Source of the DNA: Trachythela sp. YZ-2020 | Taxonomy: Eukaryota > Cnidaria > Anthozoa > Malacalcyonacea > Clavulariidae | Direction of reading: 5' to 3' | Assembly (NCBI GenBank): GCA_016169945.1 | Contig: JADLSH010000355.1 | Span: 615,501-679,500 of the forward strand | Length of the DNA stretch: 64,000 nt | In this document: positions 1-19,200 of the stretch, one piece after another | Position numbering within the stretch: position 1 is the stretch's first letter | How the letters are laid out: each line of letters begins with the position of its first letter | Notes under the pieces: generated by a model | What the model saw: only the letters and a program-made list of their open reading frames with translations | Databases searched by the model: none | Told to the model about the DNA's origin: nothing | Program-made: the position numbers and the translations under genes

Positions 1-677
1 TCTTGTACAATATAGCTTGTTTCAGCAAAGCACGTATTGGTATATATTAAGTGATTCACATGATACATTATAATTGTAAATAGCCTGTAATATTAATGAT
101 ATTTAGTTTAATAATCACATAATGTAAAATTCACGAATAATTAGTAAATAATCTCTCGATAAGATCAAGAATAAATGATGTAAAATTAAAAATGAACAGT
201 GGTTTAGATGTCCATAATATGAGAAGGAAAATACCGTTTAATTTGAACAGTCGCGGATAAAAGCATTGTCTATTCTCATATGAAACTGCAATGTTTGCCA
301 AGAGCATTTGATAGGTTTTAAACTGATCAGCTAATCACATTTAAACTCGAATTGAAATGCTCGTTAGTTTTACGTGAGAATAAACGATGTTTTAATCGCC
401 GACTGTCCATCCTTAGATGCAGTATCCATACTCAATATTTATGAAAAAAATTGCCTGAGAGCAAGGTTAGAAATTGAAGTATCCGCAATTAGACATGCCG
501 CGTCTCCGGAACGTGTAATCCGCAGCTCCGCGGCACGAACCCGGCGGTCTTCTCTGATTGGTCCACGTGACCGAATTCTCTTCTTGCCAACAAAGGAGCA
601 GTCTTGTTCCAAAAACGTGGCCATTTTTGCGAAATTTTCCATCAAAACCTCGCTCGATTTAGCTCGATTTTTGCAAG
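1..677. other. 5' flank and promoter region of STT3A
   Basis: Positions 1-370 are AT-rich with no gene signal. From about 480 to 600 the sequence becomes GC- and CpG-richer, as expected for a core promoter. Open frames on both strands here lack similarity I recognise and overlap the STT3A first exon, so they are treated as chance. Confidence 0.5.
557..567 (+). promoter_or_regulatory. ERSE-II element (ATTGG-N-CCACG) upstream of STT3A
   Basis: ATTGGTCCACG matches the ERSE-II consensus exactly. It lies about 110 bp before the STT3A start codon in a locally CpG-richer stretch (490-570). In vertebrates ERSE-II is bound by ATF6 with NF-Y, and by XBP1, during the unfolded protein response. The final bases also form a CACGTG E-box. 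Function here is inferred. Confidence 0.55.
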
Positions 678-9327
<8,650 letters not shown>

Positions 9328-9490
9328 TTCGTGGACTAATACCATCTCGTTGTTAAAGTAGCTGTCATGTGCTATTCTCATATTTCACAAATTACAATAA
9401 CTCAATGCAATTTTTAACAGTTTTTTTGCACCAGTTTTTTAGCAGAATGTGAAGGCTAAATATAAAATAAGAAACGATGTTTTGTTTGGT

Positions 9491-10637
9491 TTGTGATTAT
9501 TTGTATCTGAAGCGTGGTGGTCCAGTGTAGGCAGTATTCTACAATAAGCTGCCGTAGTTTGTGTCTGAACTACATGAAAAAGATATCTCAAACGTGGTGG
9601 TCCAGTGTAGGTAGTATTCTACAATAAGCTGTCGTGGTTTGTGTCTGAACTACATGAAAAAGGTATCTCAAACGTGGCGATCCAGTGTAGGTAGTATTCT
9701 ACAATAAGCTGCCGTGGTTTGTGTCTGAACTACCTGAAAAAGGTATCTCAAACGTGGCGGTCCAGTGTAGGTAGTATTCTACAATAAGCTGTCGTGGTTT
9801 GTGTCTGAACTACCTAAAAAAGATATCTCAAACGTGGTGGTCCAGTGTAGGTAGTATTCTACAATAAGCTGCCGTGGTTTGTGTCTGAACTACCTAAAAA
9901 AGATATCTCAAACGTGGTGGTCCAGTGTAGGTAGTATTCTACAATAAGCTGCCGTGGTTTGTGTCTGAACTACCTAAAAAAGATATCTCAAACGTGGTGG
10001 TCCAGTGTAGGTAGTATTCTACAATAAGCTGTCGTGGTTTGTGTCTGAACTACCTAAAAAAGATATCTCAAACGTGGTGGTCCAGTGTAGGTAGTATTCT
10101 ACAATAAGCTGCCGTGGTTTGTGTCTGAACTACCTAAAAAAGATATCTCAAACGTGGTGGTCCAGTGTAGGTAGTATTCTACAATAAGCTGTCGTGGTTT
10201 GTGTCTGAACTACCTGAAAAAGATATCTCAAACGTGGTGGTCCAGTGTAGGTAGTATTCTACAATAAGCTGTCGTGGTTTGTGTCTGAACTACCTGAAAA
10301 ATATATCTCAAACGTGGTGGTCCAGTGCAGGTAGTATTCTACAATAAGCTGTCGTGGTTTGTGTCTGAACTACCTAAAAAAGATATCTCAAACGTGGTGG
10401 TCCAGTGCAGGTAGTATTCTACAATAAGCTGTCGTGGTTTGTGTCTGAACTACATGAAAAAGATATCTCAAACGTGGTGGTCCAGTGTAGGTAGTTTTCT
10501 ACAATAAACTGTCGTGGTTTGTGTCTGACGTGGTTTGTGTCTGAACTACATGAAAAAGGTATCTCAAACGTGGCGATCCAGTGCAGGTAGTATTCTACAA
10601 TAAGCTGCCGTGGTTTGTGTCTGAATTACCTGAAACT
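9491..10637 (+). repeat. 80-bp satellite array (family B), about 14 units
   Basis: A strict 80-bp period: AACGTGGTGG recurs at 9591, 9671, 9751, 9831, 9911, 9991, 10071, 10151, 10231, 10311, 10391 and 10471. Each unit contains GTCCAGTGTAGGTAGTATTC, TACAATAAGCTGCCGTGG and TTTGTGTCTGAACTACCTG. The last unit is offset by a short internal duplication near 10527. It begins just downstream of the STT3A stop codon. Confidence 0.92.
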
Positions 10638-11458
10638 TTCGAACATTGAAGTGTCGCGTGAATATAGACAAATTTCTATCTGCAGCTGTTCATCGTTAGA
10701 TGCAAACGACGGCTATATACGAGCAGGAATCTGTAATCTGGGTACGAAATTAGTTCAATAAACTTCACTTCCTGTTTACCAGTGACGTCACAAGGAGTAA
10801 AGAACTGTTGTCTGATTTCAAATGCTTTTTTAAACTTTCACGTTTTTGAATACAAACGCTGTTTATTGAGCTAGAAATGAATTCGTTGCAAAGACAAATT
10901 GACCAATGTATGGTTATTTAAAGGCACGTTCAAATAAACGGTAGGTTATAGCGCGATTTGTTGAATATTCGACCTAAGATTTTCTTCAACTTTATGCAAC
11001 AATGCCAAACCATGTGGCCACTAGCCAGGTTTATTCGTGTGTAAAGTTTGAAGTTTAAAAGAACACAACGATATAGCTGCTTTTTGTAGGGATTTGTTCA
11101 CGCTTTTAGCTTCCGATCTTAATCACTTATACCGATATTCTGCAGATGAAATGAAGCATATACGATCGGCAATATTAAGTTTTTAATAGCGCTGTTTTGA
11201 ACTGCCTCGCTCTTTGATATATCCCGCTATTATTTATCCAGGGCGACTATAATTCATGACAAAACTAGAAGGGAATTCTTAGGGAACAAGGCAGTTCTAT
11301 ACAGCACCAGTTTATGAGGGGTCGTTTAGGTCAGTACGGTAAACTTTCTGACCTTCGTCGAAAACAAGCGTGCATAAAAATCGTATCCTAATTGTGAATT
11401 TGCAATTGTGGATGCTCTCTTAAATTAATGACGCGTATTGTACGTTTTGGTTTTTTAA
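10638..11458. other. Intergenic region between STT3A and the OXR1-like gene
   Basis: AT-rich unique sequence with no convincing coding exon, RNA gene or repeat. It probably holds the 5' flank of the OXR1-like gene. Confidence 0.4.
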
Positions 11459-11648
11459 AGAGACGTTTTCTGCAAAGAGCAGCATCAGATTGCAAGGAGA
11501 AGCGCTTCAAGCGTAGCTGCTAATCCTCAGACGGCTGGATATTTGTCCTGGGAGGGCATATCGTATTTCTTCGGTCGTTTATGGACAAATGATTTATATG
11601 GTGGGCCGCTTTCCCCTCCACCGCACAAGAAACTCGTTGAAACTCAAG
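11459..11648 (+). CDS. Possible 5' exon of the OXR1-like gene
   Basis: An open frame without an ATG ends at a donor (AAG|GTAGTG) in phase 1, which is the phase needed by the next exon at 13278. The encoded peptide contains GYLSWEGISYFFGRLWTND and a proline run, and I do not recognise it. If it is real, an upstream exon must supply the start codon. The alternative ATG-containing frame here (11589) joins out of phase. Confidence 0.35.
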
Positions 11649-12502
11649 GTAGTGTACAGTATATATGTACTTTTGTACTGCACAGGTTTTAAAATAAGTA
11701 AGCATGAATTTGTATTGATTATATTCAAGATGGGAGGAAAAGAATCAAGGTTTGTTCGAGGTTTGTCGTTATATTTTGATTGTGCATTGTTTAAACATGT
11801 TGTATGGCCCTAAGGCTATAAAAGGAGTATTAAATTGATATTATTAAAGTATACATGTTTTAAATATTCAATTTTTTTAACGATATAAAGTGGTTTGCAC
11901 TATTAAAAAGGAGAGTGCAATACATGGTTGTCAACTGTAAAAGAAAAGACAGTTATCAGAATGACAATTATTATTAATGGTAACATTTAGCATCATTTTC
12001 TTGCTCGAACACGTTGTTGATCACCGTGTGTAGCACCCTATAAAACACTCAACTAAAACCCACCTATTGGTGTAAATTTATATTCAAGATTGAAGGAAAA
12101 TATTGTAGGGTTTATTGTACTTTGTTGGCTTATTGTTGTTGGCTTATTGTTGTTGGCTTGTTGCAAAGCAGCCATTGATATTGTATATTTAATGAAATTA
12201 ATATGATACTATTAGTTACAAGGCTGTGTTTACAACAGACTTTTATAAACTCAGTTCATGTACAGTAATCTGTTGTACCAACATAAATGGCCTCTCTTTG
12301 GCATAGAATTGTTGTCATTGACAAGTAAAATCCTCTGGTATAGAGACTCCTGAATTTGCATGAGTGCACACAGAACAATAGCTTGAACATGATTGGACAG
12401 TGTGACCCTAATTAAGTTGTATTTAAGTCCTTGTCTGCCTGGTACACCATTGTGTTGTGTGCACTCAAGAAAATTTCAGGAAGTGTCTATTATCATGGGT
12501 TA

Positions 12503-12930
12503 TACAGGGTGTATCAAAAAAACTGCAAATACCATAATTTGTATGCACGAGATCATACATTAGAATTTCAATGGCTGTGCAAATAATTACGCTTCTGGGA
12601 TTTGAAAATCTAAATCAGTACTATCAAAATAAGCACACAAAGTGAATTAAAATTAGTTCGATTACGAATGGCTCAGCTAACAACAGAGCAAAGAGTATTT
12701 CTTGTTTTAAAGTACGCCCAAACTCAAAACTCGACAGCAGTCATTCGTAAACTGAGCCATTCGTAATCGAACTCATAAGTTTAATTCACTTTGTGTGCTT
12801 GTTTTGATACCCCTGGGAAACGTATTTTCAAATCCCAGAAGCGTAATTATTTGCACAGCCATTGAAATTCTAATGTATGATCTCGTGCATACAAATTATG
12901 GTATTTGCAGTTTTTTTGATACACCCTGTA
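12503..12930. mobile_element. Mariner/Tc1-like foldback element with a transposase N-terminal remnant
   Basis: Long terminal inverted repeats of more than 100 bases start TACAGGGTGTATCAAAAAAA and end with the reverse complement. The centre holds an ATG frame at 12668-12766 (32 codons) beginning MAQLTTEQRVFLVLKYAQTQ, which resembles the N-terminal helix-turn-helix region of Tc/mariner-type transposases. It is then cut short by the returning arm. It is non-autonomous. A shorter relative is at 26821-27083. Confidence 0.7.
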
Positions 12931-12956
12931 TATAGTAGATAATTACCTAATTATAC

Positions 12957-13115
12957 CCAGTGGCGTAGCCAGGGTCGAATGTTTGGGGGGCGAGTAGTGA
13001 GTGGCAAAGCCACAAACCATTTAGGGGGGTCCCGGGCATGGTCCCCCGGGGAAATTTTTTATTTCTAGGGCTCGGAAATGCCATTTCCTGCATTCTGATA
13101 CGAGTTGGAAGGTCA
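12957..13115. mobile_element. Fragment of a hAT-like MITE (CAGTGGCGTAGCC end)
   Basis: It starts CAGTGGCGTAGCCAGGGTCG and shares G/C runs and CTCGGAAATGCCATTTCCTG with the element at 28211-28527. Only one end is clear. Confidence 0.5.
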
Positions 13116-13277
13116 TAAATCACAAAATTCTGTTATTATTACATTAGAACAAGGCACAATACACATGAAAATATCTTTATGATATTTTATGTCTATCTAC
13201 TGTCTATGGTTTGGGAGTTTTTAATTGGATTTGACTCGATAAAATTCTGGCAATGTTCATTTTCATTTCATTGACAG

Positions 13278-16200
13278 TCGACTCAGATTTGATCAAGGAG
13301 CAGAAAAGACAGGTCGTTCGGGATCTTCTTGGAGCAATGGAGAACACTAAGGAGTACACAGTTAGTATCAAGTACTAAGTACACCATTAGCGCATGTGCC
13401 TTTCACCTCTGTGACAAGGCTTCGTTTCCTGCAATATGCTGTTGTCTGCATATGGTTTCACCTCGGTTATTCGGCAGTTGACTGTTGTGTAAAACTACCA
13501 GAAAAATACAATAAGAACTTCATTTCAGAATAGATCCAAGTTATTATTGTATTTTTTCAGGTAGTTTTACACAACAGTCAACCACTGAATATTTGCTACA
13601 CTCTACCCACACTGGCACCGCACGTTCGAGATATCACCTCTGTTGCATGTGAGAAGAGTGCTTCCAGGTTGACTCTACCAAACTTGTTTTTTTTTTTTTC
13701 CAGGTAGTCCCTCCTCCTCCACAGTGGACCAATACTATATATGCCCCATATATGTTATGTATATGTATATCCTATATTCATATTCACAATTTCCATTCAA
13801 CATCGTCTTAGGAATTCGAAAACACACTAAAAAATGACGTTACCTCTTCTGAGGCTGAGCAGCTGAATGTAATTGCAACAATAACACTTTAGAACACACA
13901 GGTAAACACATGATAGGTTTTGAAGCCAGTGTGTCAGTAAAGGCAGGCCTGCTTGCCCAAATGCTGTCACAAGACTAAAATAAAAAAAAATAATAATAGT
14001 ATGCCAAAAACAAAAAAAAACATGTGTTGTTGTACTTAATGTTAGAGAAATAATAAAATAAATATAATCAGCATAATCCCCTGGAAAAATAAGTTCCTGC
14101 TATACCCTGGATCAGCCCTTGTATAAATTACATTTAGATTTTAAACAAGATATGTGGTTTAATAAAATAAAATAGAAATGAAACCTGTTATCAGTAGTGG
14201 CAATTTTATCAGTAAGTCTCACTGACGGTGGTATATTCTACTGTAGGAGGCTGTGGTTTGTGTCTTAACAACCTGAAAAGGATTAAACTTTAAGCCTTTG
14301 CAATTTCACAATATTTCAAATTGAAATTCTAGGTTCCCAGTGTAGTGTACTTAAGTACCTGCTTTCTACAGTGGCACCTGTATTATGATATAAATAATTA
14401 ATATCCTTAAAAATCTGCTACAATGCTATAACATAACAAATACACTACTTTTACAAAACATCAGTTGAATCCTACATATAAATACTGAATATATATGTCG
14501 ATGTATGGCTATAATAATGGAGGAAACTTCAATATTACATCTGAGTAATTTATTCAGATGAAACTTAAAATTCTCTGAGAGATGTCTGCGGAAAAATCGG
14601 TTAAAAAGAAGCATGGATTGGATTACATTTATTCCTGCTTGACTCTGGATAAATGCTTCAATGTAAACACTTCTAAAATTTATACTAAATGCTTTTTGTG
14701 TGTGTATCAAAGGCTATGTAGAATGTGCGAGATAAGTTTTAATTTTACGTGTTTATTTAAAATCTACATATGTAAATTTGTGAAAGTTTAGTGTACATTC
14801 AACTATACTGCATATGTATAGCATAAACATGCGTTGTTAAGTTGTTGTGTTGTGCTGTAGTCACTGCTGACAAGGGAAACAACAGAATTTTTTACCAAAT
14901 GTTATTTGTGAATTTCATGAGCCATTCTAAGTGTATGTAGTTATCAGGTATATTATTAAGATAAGCTGTAAAATGTCTAGTTTTGTTTTAAGTAATTTTA
15001 GGTGGAACAAATAAGCAATTTTTGGCAGTTTGCTTAAAAATATTTATGTTTTGTTCATTGTTACTGCACTTTAGTTCAATGGATTACAATAATTTAAAAA
15101 ACAGGCTAGCTACCTTAAGGTGTGATTTAAAATGTAGTTTAGTGAGTAAGTTGTGTATTGACACATTTAAAGCCCCAATACGCCTTAATACTCCCCATTG
15201 ATATTCTGCTCTGTCTAATGCCAGGTGTATTTGCATGTCTTTCTGCCAATGTCTCTCTAACTCACTAGGTGCAATATATGCCCCTAACTTTGTTATTTTA
15301 CTCTGACTAATGCAAGATGATATGATGTCAATAATGAATTTGCCTGTATACTTATAAGATGAGCAAGATGTTATAATTGTAACCATTGACATTGTTCTTA
15401 AATCTGTTTATCCATATGTAAGCTATTTCAATCTTATACTTTGTTCAGGTGCTGCGAGTACCATCTCCTAAACCCACTGAACCTTGTTCAGAATGTTCTC
15501 AGGCTGCTAAAGAAAACACAGATGCTCCTGAGGTAGATTATGTTTTATTTTATTCAGGTTTGAAATGTAAACACAGCCTGTATTTTTGTCAGTGGCATTA
15601 CTTGTCATTCATGTGTCTTTCACCTCTGTGACCAGGGTTTGATTCCTGCAATATGCAGTTGTCTGATTATAATTTCACCTCAGTCACATGTGAGAAGAGT
15701 GCTTCCAGTTTGCCTCTACCAAACACCACAGGTTTTCTCCAGGTATTCCGGTTTCCTCCTGTAGTAACACTGGATCAATAAGAGATGACCCTTACTAGAC
15801 CTCTAGGAAGAACTGTTTAGAACTGATAGAGCTATCCAGTATAAATATGGTTAGTTTAGTTTAGGTTTCCTCTTGTAGTAACACTGGATCAATAAGAGAT
15901 GGTCCTTACTGGACCTCTAGGAAGAACAGTTTAGAAGTGATAGAGCTATCCAGTATAAATAAAGTTAGTTTAGGTTTCCTCCTGTAGTAACACTGGATCA
16001 ATAAGAGATGACCCTTACTGGACCTCTAGGAAGAACAGTTTAGAACTGATAGAGCTATCCAGTATAAATAAAGCTAGTTTACTTTAGGTTTCCTCGTGTA
16101 GTAACACTGGATCAATAAGAGATGGCCCTTACTGGACCTCTAGGGAGAACAGTTTAGAACTGATAGAGCTATCCAGTATAAATAAAGTTAGTTTAGTTTA

Positions 16201-19200
16201 GGTTTCCTCCTGTAGTAACACTGGACCAATAAGGGATGATCCTTACTGAACCTCTAGGAAGAACAGTTTAGAACTGATAGAGCTATCCAGTATAAATAAA
16301 GTTAGTTTAGTTTAGGTTTCCTCCTGTAGTAACACTGGATCAATAAGGGATGATTCTTACTAAACCTCTGGTGAGAACAGTTTAGAAGTGATAGAGCTAT
16401 CCACAGCCACTATGAAGAAGTTAGTTAAGACTAATTTTAAACCTTTTATTTTATTTCCAGTCAATGGCAATGGATCACCGAGGCCATGAGCTGGATAAAA
16501 TACCTGTTGCAAAGAGAGTGTCATTTGAAGATATTGATGAGGATGTCTTGGAAACGTTTATCAAAATTAAATCAAAATACATCACAGACGGACAGGTGAG
16601 ATGGACAACCAATTATCAAATTGATGTAAATATGTAAATATGTACATTATTGTACACTGTCTATACTAATCTTGTATTTAGGGTGTGGTAAAAGGCTTCC
16701 TTCTGATCACTCCTCATGCAGTGATATTTCATCCTGATGTGTCAGAGATCTTGGTTGTTGATCAAGGAAGTGAATATTATAAAGTACATTTCACAATGCG
16801 AAGTGTTTGTTCTGCTGGCATGTTTGATGATATTGCTTCAATGGTCGTACATGACGCATTACAGTCGGGACAGTAAGTGACCTAAACTTTGCTAAACAAA
16901 CGTTTTTATACTGGATAGCTCTATCAGTTCTAAACTGTTCTTCCTAGAGGTCCAGTAAGAGACATTCCTTATTGATCCAGTGTTACTACAGTAGGAAACC
17001 TAAACTGAACTAACTCTATTTATACTGGATAGTTCTATCAGTTCTAAACTGTTCTTCCTAGAGGTCCAGTAAGGGTCATCTCTTATTGATCCAGTGTTAC
17101 TGCAGGAGGAAACCTAAACTAAACTAACTTTATTTATACTGGATAGCTCTATCAGTTCTAAACTGTTCTCCCTAGAGGTTCAGTAAGAGTCATCTCTTAT
17201 TGATCCAGTGTTACTACAGGAGGAAACCTAAACTAAACTAACTTTATTTATACTGGATAGTTCTATCAGTTCTAAACTGTTCTTCCTAGAGGTCCAGTAA
17301 GAGTCATCTCTTATTGATCCAGTGTTACTACAGGAGGAAACCTAAACTAACTTTATTTATACTGGATAGTTCTATCAGTTCTAAACTGTTCTTCCTAGAG
17401 GTCCAGTAAGAGTCATCTCTTATTGATCCAGTGTTACTACAGGAGGAAATCTAAACTAAACTAAGAGCCGTCTCTTAAAGAGTAACCCAGAGAAAACCTG
17501 CGGTGTTTGGTAAAGTCAAACTGGAAGCACTCTTCTCACATATGACTGAGGTGAAATTGTTATCAGACAACTGCATATTGCAAGAATCGAACCTTTATCA
17601 CAGAAATGAAAGTCGCATTGTGCTATCAACACCCCCATTGAATTGTTAAGAAGGGTAGAATAATAAATCCTACAATTACCAACGGTTATGTGACTGTGTA
17701 TGTATAGTTTTGACGTGATTGTGTTTCGACAATCTAGCTTTTTCCTCGACAAACCTCTCATGCAATGGCTGGATGATCCGAATTCGAAACATTTGGAGAA
17801 CATCAAGGAGGAGGATAGTAGCACCACATTACATCCTACAACATCCCCATCAGTATCTCCTACACATCAATCGATGTCCTACACAGATCCATCGATGGAA
17901 TCTTTAAGTGAAACGACGGAGAGTGTTTTACCTACAGAGGGGGGACCTGTGGAAACGTCCGCATCCAGGCAGGAGACTGGAGTAATGGACATAACTAGTG
18001 GTGCTTTAAAAGAAACAGATAAACTGCAAACTTCGGCAGAGGAAAGTAACTTAGAAATGGACAGTACAAGTGATGTCTTGGAGGATAGATTACAAACTGA
18101 GGAAATAGACTTAGAAAACAAGGATAAACTACAAAATCTAGAAGGGGGAAAGAGCTTAGAAAACAATTTACAAAACAAAGCTGTTATATCCAGCGATGAA
18201 ATACTTTCAAATAAAAGTGACTTGCTAGAGCAAGACTTAGACCATTCAGAAGACACGACTTCGAATGAAATGACTACAAAGTCTTGTTCAACAAGCTCTG
18301 AACTAGTTACAGATAATTCAGTTGAAATGAGCTCTGAACAAGCAACAGACAATTCTGTTGAAACTTTAAGAGACGTTTTATCTTCTGACACAATCTGTAC
18401 GGATGACGTCATTTTATCATCAAGCCAGAATCCAGGTTTAACAAATGTAAAAGATAATCTTGATTTGCCAGGCGAAAGTAAACATGTGACCACTAGTACT
18501 GAGCCAGCCCTACAAATGAACAGTACGCCAAAGTTGGCACCGTATCAGGATGTTGGGGGTGAACAGGTGGTAGAAATGGATAAAGAAGGATATAAAGAAG
18601 GGATTTCTAGGGATAGTGGCATACACGAGAGTAAAGAAGATGTACATGAGGGGGATAGTGATGATCATAGATGGATAGATCAACACGATTCTGGTGAGTT
18701 TGTTTTCGTGTGCACGAGTTTTGTCTTTGCGTGCTCAAGTTTTGTTTTTGCGTGCTCAAGCCCCTTTTGCGTGCTCAATTTTACTTTTGCGCGCGCAAGA
18801 TGTTTTTTGTTTGTTTGTGCGTGCTCATTCGTGCGTAAGGTTTCTTAATGCGTGTTAGTAACGTTAAGAAATCTTTTGTTTTAGCATCGTCACAGAAAGA
18901 CATCGTTCCAAGGCAATCAGAACATTATGTGGACATGCCAAAATATTTGTGTCTAAGAATAAAGAAGTCCTGCTGGCGGGAACATCGACCTACGTGTTGT
19001 CGTTTTGCGCATGAAGCAATTCAACGAGCGACTGACGAGAGAAGAGAGTTCTGGTTTTCCATTCCTAGCGATAGGTAAGGTGTCATAGTCCTAGAATAAA
19101 GCAACTTTATTTATACTGGATAGTTCTATCAGTTCTAAACTGTTCTCCCTAGAGATCCAGTAAGGATCATCCCTTATTGATCCAGTGTTACTACAGGAGG

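Noticed and set aside
15084..15392. 102-codon minus-strand open frame in an OXR1-like intron
   Set aside because: No domain recognised, no supporting splice pattern, and no second exon nearby.
17879..18493. 204-codon minus-strand open frame
   Set aside because: It is the antisense shadow of the large disordered OXR1-like exon, whose plus frame joins in phase with conserved exons on both sides.
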